The notes beneath the pieces are model-generated. The model ran no database searches. It was not told the origin of the DNA and worked only from the letters and a program-made list of their open reading frames with translations. From Haliclystus octoradiatus (taxonomy: Eukaryota; Cnidaria; Staurozoa; Stauromedusae; Haliclystidae), in contig OU744446.1 of assembly GCA_916610825.1 (NCBI GenBank), positions 15,930,538 to 15,994,537 on the forward strand: a DNA stretch of 64,000 nucleotides, read 5' to 3'. Both the position numbers and the translations under genes were made by a program. Positions 1 to 11,601 of the stretch are shown here, in pieces (the stretch's first letter is position 1; every line of letters starts with the position of its first letter).

Positions 1-829
1 TTCAGCATTTTTAACTCATCAGTTTCCAAGCTTAATCAGTCGTTAACACGTATTGCGATTAGGGGAAGACTAAACTAATGGGGCTACGTGCGTGATATGC
101 ATTACCAATCTTAGATGCAATGGGAGTTGGTACCGATAATACTTCAGATGCTTGATGAGTATATGATAACAGCATATCTGTTGGTATATTTTTAAATTTG
201 TCACGGTTGTATTGAACGATTATGTGTAAGATAACTGCAAATGATGCTGAGATTAAAATCAAAAGTGCACGTTTCCAAGCCTAATAATGAATTTTAGTAT
301 ACACAAGAGGAAAAGAATACCATTCAGCAATGAAAACATTTTGATTTGATATTTTATTTACAATTGATCGTTAAATACTATAGACAGAGAAAATGTCACT
401 ATTATTTCGTATCACTATTTCACGCAATATCAACTTGTGTCATTTAAAGTTATTTTAATCTACTCGAATGTTTTTTCTACTAACAGGAGCTTCTTACTAT
501 ATTTTGACATGCCTCTGTTTAGTGCTTGTGTGTTTCGAAGATCAATTCAGTAATATTATCGTTTTAACAATGCAGCTCTTACATCTGATAAGATAATCTT
601 CCTACACAATGACATTCTAGTCAAACGCTGGTTATACAAATAATCTTTAAAATTATAAAAGACCTCATATTAAAGAATATGATCAAGGAGTTCTCTCGAA
701 CCATTCAAACTAAAAGTTTTTTCTTCAGCATTGATGTAAATATTTATATATAACAAAGAAATTATAATAGGTGTAAACTCAAGTACACATAAGACTATGA
801 AAGTGTTCAATGTTGGGTACAACAGAGCA
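1..829. other. Non-coding, no gene recognised
   Basis: AT-rich sequence. Only short open frames on both strands, none with a recognisable protein motif, and no repeat that I could pair with another copy in the window. Confidence 0.5.
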
Positions 830-994
830 TTATATAATGAGAGACAAAGATGAGGAAAAAGCTTTTTTCCTTTGCTCAGAGCTTGCACTCGTTTAATTGC
901 GTTTAACAGTCTGAAGATCGGATCGTAATTAAACGCGTGAAACTCTGAGTAACGGGAAAAGGCGTTTGCCTCATCTTTGTCTCTTATTATATAA
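830..994. repeat. Foldback (MITE-like) repeat
   Basis: The outer arms are inverted copies: TTATATAATGAGAGACAAAG at the left end is mirrored by CTTTGTCTCTTATTATATAA at the right. The arms continue inward with mismatches, meeting near 905-925. No coding capacity. The family is not recognised. Confidence 0.65.
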
Positions 995-1087
995 ATAATT
1001 ATAGCAATATAAAAGTACTTATATAGTCTTTGCTGTTTGAATGATGCTAGATGCCATAAATGCGGAGTTGTTCTATAATAAATAAAA

Positions 1088-1271
1088 GCAAAAATCAGGC
1101 ATTCATATTTGCTATTAATAATTTCACGCCTTTGCGATCATCAGGCAATATAATCTATCTTAAGATTGAAAGTAGATAATTAAGAAGATAGATAGATAGA
1201 TAGATCAAATTGGCGGATGATCGCCAAAGGCGTGAAACAAATAACAGCAAATGATAATGTCTGATTTTTGC
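1088..1271. repeat. Foldback repeat with GATA microsatellite in the loop
   Basis: Left arm 1088-1142 starts GCAAAAATCAG and right arm 1216-1271 ends CTGATTTTTGC. Both arms carry TTTCACGCCTTTG, on opposite strands. The loop holds a short GATA run around 1190-1205. Looks like a non-autonomous inverted-repeat transposon of unknown family. Confidence 0.7.
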
Positions 1272-2587
1272 GTTTAATTTTTATATAAATAATTATACAG
1301 ATAATACGTGAATGTTTGACAAATTGTCGACCAACACAGCTTGTTATTTTTCTATACAGCATTATAAAAAATATATAATCTAAATAGATTATCATGTATT
1401 TCTAAATAAAGGATAATAATGATGATGAATTAATTCAATTAACACGCTCTGTCTGCACCTCAACATTATCCCTCAAAAAGCTCACGACTTGATTAACATT
1501 GATGCATACAAGTTGAAGAATAACAAATTAGTTATTTAGTTATTTAAAGTTTTAAGAAATTTACATAGGTTCCATTTTATTCATTATTTGTTGGTTAATT
1601 ATTAAAATTTTGCGAATTAAATACCCTAAAAACAAAAAACAGAAAAAAATACATACTTCACAGTTTAATCTATATTCGAAAAGAGAATGGTTTTTTAAAA
1701 TAATATTTTTGGGCGCAAGGCGTAGCCGCAGCGTTGAACCGATCAAACAATATATCCCAGCATGATAATCTTTACAATAATTTTTCAGTCAACCCCTTCT
1801 TAGCTGTAATGCATATAAAACGATCATAATATGGGAAAAACACTAAAAGATGTATAAATGTTTATACATTATGAATCTATTCTCAAACTACGGATTAGAC
1901 TTTCAACGAAGTTTATTGTTCTAGAACGTGCAACAGTTAGCAAAGGTTTTGTACTTGACGTGTTTGGTGTTTGATGTGTCAATATCGGTTGCGTGACTGC
2001 AATATTCCTATAATTATCCAAATTTAATATTTCATTGTATGTTAATATGTCAATTCTAACTATTTATTCTAGAAATTGGATGGGGCAATTGCATGATATT
2101 AAAATTTACTAATTAGCTTTGTATTATAACGAAAATGATTCGATCAAAATGATTGGTTTAGAGTTTGACGCCAAATCACCATATCAAAACTAGGCTCGAA
2201 AACACAAAGGCTGAGAATCACAAATGAGAATTTCCAAATTGATCAGGAGTTTTCAAAAATACTTCATGAGCAAGAAAGTCACGTAAATGAATTTAAAAGT
2301 TGTGCTAGTTATAATACATTCGTGACCGTGCACCAATTACTTACTATCGATCTATTTTCATCTACCTATCTAATCTGTATATCCTCATCTAATATATATG
2401 GTCACCATCTGTTTTGACATATTATAAGATTTGTTTTCCTAAGGATTATTTCACTGCGCAATTATATATCACATCACATGGTATAATGTTTTTTGATTCT
2501 ATCTGACCTGTGGAAAAATTGGCAATTGTTTCTCCTTTCAAAGAGCATCGCTGTTTACGTGGGTGATAGACTGGTATAATTGGTGTT
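1272..2587. other. Non-coding upstream of first PAN-like gene
   Basis: No gene or paired repeat recognised. The last few hundred bases presumably hold the promoter of the plus-strand gene that starts at 2588. I see no clear TATA box or start element. Confidence 0.4.
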
Positions 2588-5500
2588 ATGATCACATCAG
2601 AGATGCTTATTATCCTAACATTGATTTTATCGTCTGTCATGATAAATGGTAATCATATCTCAAACCAAAGACGTCATCTACAGTTTCCACATCAGAAAGT
2701 TGGCTATAATACTATAGTTGAATTAGAATCAGCAAGTCGTTTGCAATGCAGTCAATACTGTGGCATAACAGATGGATGTATTTATGTCTTAGCTATTGAA
2801 TTAGATTCGTATAACATGAGATGTATACTGTACGCAAGTACATATCTGCAAAAGTTCAATAATATTGCAAATGAAACTCCTACTGTAGCTACACCAGGTA
2901 ATTTAAACTCTCGTATTTATTGATTTCAATTGTCACGTTAGAGTAGGTAAACAATTAACAATTACCGAGTGATATTGAGCATGACCTAGAGAATGATCAC
3001 ACCGAGGCACGTGTTCTCCGCCAAAGCAGTAGGCTGAGGTGGATAACACTCGCCGAGGCCTGACAAGTTCTCAGTGTCATGAGAAATCGAGTTTTATTAT
3101 CAATCCAAACTTTGATTAATCCCATGAATTATTCAAGAACATCCGAGTTATGAGAAATATTGCGAATTCATTGAAACAAGTTTGTTTAAATACGTGTTCA
3201 TAGTTTAGATTAACGATATTGATTTGACTAGATGAAGTATCCTTTGCATTTCGTTGTACTCTTTATAATTATTTGCATCTCTTTCATCTAATAAACTTAT
3301 AGCTCTGCTTCTGTTAATGTAGTAAATCTTTATTTTGAGAAGTGAACAATTTGTAAAACAGTAGGTAGGCATAGGATTTGTAGGTCTTGAAACCTTAGAG
3401 ATGCTAATGTCTCTATAATGTCTCTAAATACTGTTGTGACCTGATTGTCTCGAGCTCTACCCTATTGTCTCGGAGTATTACATCACGCTCGAAGACATTA
3501 GGAATTGTCAGTGTTCGGTTAACCATTAATTAAGAAGCAAGAAAAGTTCGAACAAACTTGCCATTTAATAATAATCATTCTTACTAGCTGCTTTGAGCGA
3601 ACATTTTTGCGATCGAGCATGGAATCATTTTAGTGTCTCCGGACAAACATTATGCATTGCTTATGGAATGACGTCAATCAATTGTCATTTCATATGTGTA
3701 GCTCATGCGATATGTACATATTATTTGATTATGATTGAAATAAATATTCATTCATTAAACAATTTCAAAAAAATTTGTCGAACAGTTAAGCTTTTCAATT
3801 TAAACACTCCAATTCCATGCTGACAATGAAGTTCCGCATGTAGTGAAGTTTGACAGTAGCCCCGACCAAGGAAGGAGCCGTCATTCCATCTACGTGTCAG
3901 TGATGCAGATGCTGGATAAACAAATATAGTATATGTTATCTGTGAGTACAAATTTGTGTGCTGTACAGTTAGTAGGATAAATGTTATCAATGTTATAATG
4001 GGGGGTAGTGAGTGAGGTAATTCAGACCTGGTCTCTCTGCCAAGGGCCCCCATACAACTCTCTTATTTCTGAATAGGTGGCTTTATTTTGCACTTATTGT
4101 GTTTCTCCACCCAGATTGATATTTCAGAGTGAAAGATAGTGACAAAACACTACAATAAATTTAAATGATAATAAATTAATAATAATGATAACAGTAACAA
4201 TGGAAGCAGGCTAGTTGAAGAACTTGACAAGCTTAAATGCAAAGGACACAAAGCAATACAAAACTGTTGAACAAAACGGCTCATGCAATCAAATTATTCA
4301 TCCAACTCAACCATCGTTCAACAATGGTACGGTCGCATCGGTTAACATTAATTTTAACGGTTAGATGACTGACTTACATCACTTTATGCAACTTATTTGA
4401 TATAAAAAATTCAAATGTTATTTTGTTCAAGTTTTAAATTAAATTATCATGAATATTTCAAAGTACGAAAACATAAACCTGATCACGAGGCGCACGTCAC
4501 GTGATAAAACTTACGAATCTGATTGGGTAAATTTGTGTTTGAGTCATCGTAAGTGAAATTGGCAGTTCTTGTTGATAGAATCAATAACATCGTAGACTAG
4601 AACGATGAAATATTAAATAGGTATGCTTTTCGTTTTAGAAAATTGTTCGTGCACGGGTTTTGCCATTCTCCATTGCAAATTCCTGCACTCGGGTGTTGTC
4701 CGACTCTCAGGAAGCTAGAATAAACTCGCCTGCGGCTCGTTTATTAATTACGCTTCAATTATGTCTCCCAACATCACTTGTTCAGGAATTTTGAGATGGA
4801 GCATTGCAACCCGTGCATGAACCCTTAATGCAACATTTTTTTGAAAGACTTATTTAAATCTAATGTTTTCCTTTTTTCAATCCCATAGTCTAGCTGATTC
4901 TCGGTAATTTTCCTAACAATACAAATCATAAATTACATGCTATTAATTCTATTTCTGGCTTCGTAGTTATGACAATAAATTGATCGAACAGAGAGGTGAT
5001 TAATTTATTCATTAAAGAACAGTAGATTTGCAATGCATCGATCAGAAATATCCGCTCCAAATTCTCGAGGAATGGTGGGACAAAGAATCGAGCAAAGCAC
5101 ACAGACCCTTCATGATGCAATCACTTATACCTGTTTTTGGCAAACAAATTTTTCTTTTGCTCCTTCGTTTTTCGGTTTCATTGAACAATTCCATTGTCTT
5201 TTATATGGTTGACATTCCCAATGTTTTTGCTTTCTGGGATTTTTTATCCACTCTAGATGCTGCTTCCAATACCCTTCTAATTGAAATCTTCGGCTAATTT
5301 GACCGCTTCTGAGAGCATTATTTGCTATTTCAGTATTGCTTTGTCCCAATGATAATTAGACCAGATACCTGTGTATGTATGTATGCCAGCAAAGAAGCAC
5401 TTAACGAACAAAATGAGAATAATCTAAATGATAAAAAGTAGATAAACTATTTTGTATAGCAAATACATTTTACAGACATCTTACCGGGATCTTACCATTT

Positions 5501-6170
5501 CCATTTGTCCATTTACTATGGTTTCTTTAGATTTTCCGTCTATAATTATTTGATAGCTCGAATTTTAGAATGTCAATTACCTTGTGTCTCCCAATAAACA
5601 AGCTTTTATGTTTACGGGATTACGATGATCATTGTAACAGCATAAGCATGTAGATTTTATTTGTATTTATATAATTATATCCAATGATTGAAATATATAT
5701 ATTTATCTATCTAATTATAAGATTGCCATTAATTACTATTTTTAATTTCATTGACAGATTACGTCAGAGTTTTGGATGAATTGGTTTGCTTTGAGGCGCG
5801 AGATGATAAACCTGGCCTCTTCACATTCAACATCTCGTCTGGCAGATACCAAATTAAACTGATTCATATATCTGGAGGTGTGACATGCAAAGATCCTGTT
5901 GATATTCTGTCACCATTTGGATGTCCCGGTCATTCAGTTACATCTGTGATGATTGCAAAAGGATTCAAAGGGAATGTTTACATCGGAGGTGATAGATTTA
6001 ATGATTACGATGGATCAGGTTTAAATACAACATATGTGGCCACTACGGAAGCCTCTTATTTTGTTCAAGGGGATTTATACTCAGTATGGTATGGAGAGGA
6101 TTACTTGACCAATAGTATTGATAATCACGGACGTTCCTGTTCTCAATTGTATGCTAAACGTGTTGGATGA
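2588..6170 (+). CDS. Secreted PAN/apple-like protein with unknown C-terminal module (two exons)
   Basis: Exon 1 is 2588-2897 and exon 2 is 5758-6170 (stop TGA 6168-6170), joined in phase 1 by a GT donor (CCAG|GTAATT) and an AG acceptor (TTGACAG|ATTACG). The 723-nt CDS gives 240 residues. Residues 1-20 form a hydrophobic signal peptide. Residues about 30-85 hold four cysteines at 54, 58, 64 and 79, in the C-X3-C-X5-C-X14-C order also seen in the minus-strand gene at 8475-11601, which suggests a small PAN/apple-type disulphide module. Exon 2 encodes about 137 residues that I do not recognise. They have a few cysteines, look beta-rich, and end with a WYGEDYL...GRSCSQLYAKRV motif. The product is probably extracellular. 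The two-exon model is inferred from splice phase and homology of exon 1 to the neighbour. A further small exon in the 2.9-kb intron cannot be excluded. Confidence 0.6.
2898..5757 (+). other. Intron of the first PAN-like gene
   Basis: Holds the foldback repeat at 4651-4817 and, at about 4030-4150, a weak match to the SINE-tail sequence better seen at 57.3 kb and 41.6 kb. Short open frames around 5.0-5.3 kb have no recognised motif. Nothing else supported. Confidence 0.45.
4651..4817. repeat. Foldback repeat, CTCAGGAAGCT family
   Basis: Left arm begins GCACGGGTTTTGCCATTCTC, right arm ends GCAACCCGTGC. The centre carries CTCAGGAAGCTA on one side and TGTCTCCCAACA on the other, the same core as the foldback at about 24,585-24,780. 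This indicates a dispersed family of hairpin-forming non-autonomous elements. Confidence 0.65.
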
Positions 6171-8474
6171 ATTATCAGTATGTCACGAAGCTGTATTCTC
6201 TGTATATCAATTGAAAAAGCTATGTCTTCACAAATAAGACACTAAATCAGTTTGGTTTTACGCAAGATTTTGTGTTTGTAGTAAAAAATTATGTATGTAT
6301 CACAAATAATTATATAAACTTTCATATTTCATTGTTGACTCTCATAATGCTCTGGTTAACTTCATTGAGCACTACCAAGAACTGGTGTGGTACAATCCAA
6401 CTATTAATATTATTAGATGATTATTATTATTATTATAAAATTTGTATACCAATTCCAATATTATTCTCCTCAAAATTGAGGCACTATATATATATATATA
6501 TGTATCTTTAAGCATTTGTTTAAAACTTTCATAAGGCATGTCTTATCATGTTTCCAAATCACAAGCTTGTTTTACTCTGTGATTAATATCTGTTTAATTG
6601 GTCCTTCATATTTCTCATCATTGTATCCATTCTTCTTTCTTGAGATATTCATAATTTTTTTAGCTGATCAGAGTAAAGTGTACGTAATGTTAATTTGCAC
6701 GTCTTTACAGAGAAGTTTTGTAATGGAAGTGACATATCAACGACGACATAGCAACGAATTATATTGAATACTGCAGTAGTATCACGCTATACATATAATA
6801 ACTAGCACAGCTAACGAGGAATACTGTGTTTGTAAGAAAATGGAACATTTTTCAATTTTATGCTAGTGTTTAAACTTTTATAAAGATCAGTAAATCATAT
6901 TGGGCGCTTTCCAGGCGTCAATCCTGGATCCTGATTTGTTAGGTTATATTTTATTAAGCTTAAGAATCGGCGGGGGAAGATAAATAATACATGCCATAAC
7001 ACTGTAGCCGAATGAATTGCTAAAGCTCACAATAAATTTGATAACGCGATACTTATTGTACATGTTTTAATGTACATGAGATTACAGCCTCGACATTTTA
7101 CTTAAATTGATGATGAAAATGAAGTGTAATCTCAAACATTTACAGGGATAGCATGCCTCTGACCCAAATATATTGATCACGCCTTCAATGCAATCTGATA
7201 CCCACTCATATATTCTCAATGTTGTCCGCCTTCGATTCTCTACATAGTCATGTACCAGGCCTTTTGTCACATACAGAGACATCATTGTAATCTGACAGCA
7301 TTATAGCATAACTAATTATCAACTACCTCCGTCAAGCTTATTACTATCAAGATATTAAACTAGAACTCCACGCGAGACATTTCAAAACATATTGAATATC
7401 AACAATGTTTAAAATTAATAAATGTTTTACTTTTCACAAGAAACTAAGTTTGTTTGTTTGATAATCTGACTCCCGGAAATTTTTCTCATCAAAACGAGAT
7501 GATCATAAACTAGCTTTGAAGGCCAATTCTCAGGGATTCTGCCTTGTCAGAAGCGATCAAAATGTTTGGAAATAATCGATATTGGGTCAACAAAGATAGA
7601 CTTTTGAGGATGTTATTGATTTCGGACGAAGATGGTGTTTTTAAATTTGAACTATTCAATACCTGAGGCTCGAGGATGTTAAATACCTTTTATTTGGTTG
7701 ATTTTCACAAATGTAAGATATTATGGCCTGTTTAATTCTCAATCAAACACAATTCTGAGTTAGACTATCCTGGTTCCATTATACTATCTTGCTATCCTTC
7801 AATCAACTCACAGGTTACGCTTCAGGATTGCAATCCAAATTTGATATATTTGAAGAACGGTAATCAAATGACTCAAGAAATCTTATATTATTGGACATCG
7901 AACATATATATTTTATATCATATGATATTCGAGTTATTTCATATATTGGATATCATACATATAATTATTGTTTTCAAAATAACACAAGATCAATTAACAA
8001 ACACAAGTGCCTGTTTATAATATATACAAACTTGACTGTCATCTTATATTGTGCAGTGACAGTAACTCGAATATAATACATATTTTGTATTTTCGGCCAA
8101 CTTCTTGCCTTATTCTTCATACTTCTTTGTTCTGGTATAAATATCTAATATATATATATATAAGTTATATATGTAAGTTATCAGATTTAAAACAATAAAT
8201 ATCATGGTTTGTTTAATAATTGAACAACATTCTTTTCAAAATTTTTCGAGATTGGACTGTATATGCAGTCTTTAACTTTTAATTTCAACTTACTCAAATG
8301 CAATATTAAAGGTTTGACAGCATGAACGTTTGTGAGTTATTCCAAATAATTACCTTCAGTCTTTCGATTTACACCTGAAGTAGAACTACCCAATGCTATA
8401 GATAGATGCTATCTATAATGTGATTGCTGTTACTCTTAAGTATAATAATAATAATGGATTTTCTTTTTCAATTA
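6171..8474. other. Convergent intergenic region
   Basis: Separates the 3' ends of the two PAN-like genes. It contains TA-dinucleotide microsatellites near 6486-6503 and 8146-8162. Small open frames show no motif. No terminator or polyadenylation site could be assigned with confidence. Confidence 0.4.
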
Positions 8475-11400
8475 TTAAAATCTGCATTGAAGTTCACCAA
8501 TAGTGATAATACCGAGTTGCAGTCCATCTTCCAATTCACTGGTCTTTATTCCTGTAATTGGTACAAAATTTTTGAGCTTATAAAATCCATTATCTAGCGT
8601 GTGTATTTGTCCATCGATTGTATCACAGTCACATGCTGGCCTATTAATACCACAACAGCAATCTTTCCCGTTTAACAGCTTCGATGGAAAAAAATTTCTT
8701 ATGATGGAATTTCTATCAAAAAGTAACAAAGGATCACCTGGTCCTGTGACTTTTGCGTTACGGCATTTCAAGGCAATGTGCTGTCTGCAACTCACTGCTT
8801 CATTGATGATACTGTGAATAACAATGTCTGAGAGATTATAATTTAGATAGTATTTGCTTGGAAGATCTACACCAATCCATTTCGTGTTATCGGGTAGATC
8901 ATGTTCAAATATCGCAGCGCTGTAACCATTTATGTCTTACATATAATTCTGACTGGGTTTAATAGTTCTCCAACTAACGATATGGGAATGATATCGAATA
9001 TTCCTTCCGTGGTTGATGTTTCTGAAAATGCATGGCTGCAATTCCTATACACTGAAATAAAATAGAGATCATAAATGCAGCATCATGCAAGATACATGGA
9101 GATAAGTATTTGTGAATGTATTATTTACCACAAAAAATTAATGTGCACAACGATTATAGGCAATACAGAATTCAAATTCGAGAAAAGTCAACTATATGAC
9201 ATACGAGGTAACTATCACCCTTATATATAATGTAGACATTTATATTTGAACAAAAAATAGCTCGGACACATGGTTGAATTAACCTAAGCTAAAAGCCTGA
9301 ATAAATCTTTGATAGAAAGCTATGGAAATTAATCAGTAATCAAAGAGGATTATAAACTTGAAAATTAATTATCAAATCCTCAGTGACCGCAGTCATCACG
9401 TGAATTGGTTTTCAAGATTTTTAAGCTTATTAGAAATCAAACGAAGTGAGAATAATCTGAAAATATTGAGCAGCAAGATACAATAAATATTCTAAATTTA
9501 AAAAAATTATGAAAGATATGTAAAAAATACTTCTTTCCCAGCATAGCAGTGGCCTACAAATCATGCCCTAATTATCCTCAAAAAGTGTCTACTCCGATTG
9601 CAATAGCCAGCGATGATTATCAACACAATCCCATCGCTATTTTCTTGCTGTTGATTTTATCTACTATATAAACGTCGATGTATGTCTGTCTGTATTGACA
9701 GTATTCGAGATTCACGCTTCTCCTGGTAAACGTATCAAAACCAAAATTTTCGTGGGGTATCATATAATTATTTGTCACAACATAGGCCATGTTTCGTGTC
9801 CGTATCTTTATATTTCTTCAATTGACGGTCCGAAGCGTATTTTTTCGTAGGATTTCTCTTGCGGCTCCACAGAAATAACGAACGAACGAATAAAAGAACG
9901 AATTACATTCTCATGTTCGTCACGCTTCGTATTTCACATCCGACTGACATTCAGTTCTATTGTTTATTTATCATTTGGGCTAACTTCTAGCAATTAAGGT
10001 TTCCATTATTTTCATTTTCAAATCATTTTAAAGTTTCACCCAGCGGAGCGGGTTCACTTCACTAGTATTCAATAATTTTGCATCTCGTGTTGTCGTGTTT
10101 GCCTCACTTCGTTATCGAACTACTTTCTGCACTTGGACATCATAATCTCTTTCCAATAAATCACTAATTATCACAAATAATTTCGATTAAGCTTTTCTAT
10201 GCTGCTTGCTTAAGTAATGTCAAAAAATTTGGTCGAAATTATTTGTGATAAATAGTGATTTATTGGAAAGAGATTATGATGTCCAAGTGCAGAAAGTAGT
10301 TCGATAACGAAGTGAGGCAAACACGACAACACAAATCACAAATGGTCAAAATAAAGCCTCCAGGGATCGGTGTGATGTTTGAGCATAATTGTGTTTTGTC
10401 TTCATCCAAGTTCCTTGCCAACTCAACATGAATTGTTTATTTTTTCAAGGCATGGAAATGTTCAGCCGGGTAACAATATTTAACGTAATTGATGCGGAAT
10501 TACTATTACGTGGCTTTCGTCATTATCACTGATGACTGGAAAACAAATCGAAATATTCTTCTGCCTTTGCTTGGTATAAATTGTATTTATGTTTTATGAT
10601 AATGGAGCCATCAATGAAAGGTTTTATTTGCCCATGCTTATTCATTTTAAATCCTGTGCGTAATCCGACAACTTCGCTTCTAGTGTTACGTCATTTTGTT
10701 GTCGAATTACCTTCGGTGCTTGAACGATTATCTCTTTTGAAATTTTCGCATGTTCCTGCGGTACTGTTTGCGCGTTACGGGATATCAACTTCCGTCAACG
10801 TATCAATTAGATAAGTGATAAAGAAAATCTAACATTTCTCTATAGCATCATAGGATAGACCCATGATTCCTTACGAAACCATGTGTCAGAAAATGGTGTC
10901 AAGAAACTTAGTAAATAATATCACCAGCCGTCAGACAGTAATCATAGCATCAAAAATGTTTGTATAACTATCAGCGTATTTCAAGCTTACAACCGTTTTC
11001 TATTTGTTTAGAAAAAATTGCAATGGCACGATTGAGAATTGTCAATTGAAATCACATTTGATCTTATTTGCCTGCATGATATGCAAAATATATCCTACTT
11101 GAAACATTCATCACCTTTCCACTCACCTTGTGGAGTAGCTGTTGTATACTGTGATGATATTGTTGATGACCATGTGTTCAGTCGATGGTACGATGATAAG
11201 GCTAGCGTTTGCTCTGTTGTTGGTTGATGATTGGAAAATGTGTATGAGTTGATGACATTTGTATTCAGAGCAGTCGCTTCAATTTCTGCTTCCACACTTT
11301 CTGTCGAAGGTTGATGTGTAGTAGAAGTGACAATCGCGGCGTCGGTAGATTGAAAATCGTTTCTCTGATAGAGTACACATCTCAGTTCTGATGTTGACCC

Positions 11401-11601
11401 CAATTGAGATGTTAAAGTAGAAATGCAACCAGCAATCATGCGACAGTAATGGCAGCATTGCAAACGACTTGTGCATAACATGTCCTTCAAAAATATATTG
11501 CCTAGCTTTGTGTTAGGGAATACTAAGCGTCTTGTGTTCAGATTCGGGCAAGTGATAGATCTTGACGTACATATTACTATTATAATGAACAAATAATTCA
11601 T
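8475..11601 (-). CDS. Secreted PAN/apple-like protein with CASPR-type fibrinogen-like domain, apparent frameshift
   Basis: Exon 1 is 11601-11127 (158 codons plus one base). Exon 2 is 9051-8475 (stop TAA 8475-8477). Donor CACAAG|GTGAGT and acceptor TTTCAG|TGTATA join in phase 1. Residues 1-18 are a signal peptide. The cysteines at 49, 53, 59 and 75 repeat the spacing of the PAN-like module in the gene at 2588-6170. Residues about 85-158 form a Ser/Thr/Gln-rich linker, likely O-glycosylated. Exon 2 starts YRNCSHAFSE and runs to CDCDTIDGQ...LPFxxI-like strands and GELQC, the layout of the fibrinogen-like segment of contactin-associated (CASPR/neurexin IV) and related proteins. Near 8925-8940 the frame is lost and resumes after what looks like one missing base, so the copy is either a pseudogene or carries a sequence error. 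Probably extracellular and binding in nature, but the ligand is unknown. Confidence 0.55.
9660..10065 (+). mobile_element. Non-autonomous Helitron, 406 bp
   Basis: Starts TCTACTATATAAACGTCGAT followed by TGTCTGTCTGT, a typical Helitron 5' end, and ends with a CCCAGCGGAGCGGG mini-hairpin, a 10-base spacer and CTAG. The flanking bases are A on the left (9659) and T on the right (10066), the A|T target Helitrons use without duplication. There is no RepHel coding capacity, so it must have been moved in trans. Confidence 0.8.
10087..10332. repeat. Palindromic MITE
   Basis: Two inverted arms of about 99 bp (10087-10185 and 10234-10332), nearly identical, separated by 48 bp. The arms begin GTGTTGTCGTGTTTGCCTC and contain TGCACTTGGACATCATAATC. 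It lies 21 bp from the Helitron's 3' end. No open frame. Superfamily not recognised. Confidence 0.75.

Larger units (their letters stand above)
9052..11126 (-). other. Intron of second PAN-like gene
   Basis: Carries the Helitron at 9660-10065 and the palindromic MITE at 10087-10332. At about 10,660-10,760 lies a diverged sequence resembling the left arm of that MITE (GTTGTCGAATTACCTTC against GTTATCGAACTACTTTC). The rest is unremarkable. Confidence 0.5.

Noticed and set aside
670-888. Open frame of 72 codons on the minus strand
   Set aside because: Overlaps the foldback repeat at 830-994 and shows no protein motif.
5025-5349. Possible exon or transposase remnant in the intron of the first PAN-like gene
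   Set aside because: Open frames on both strands, but no motif, no splice sites that keep phase, and no repeat partner.
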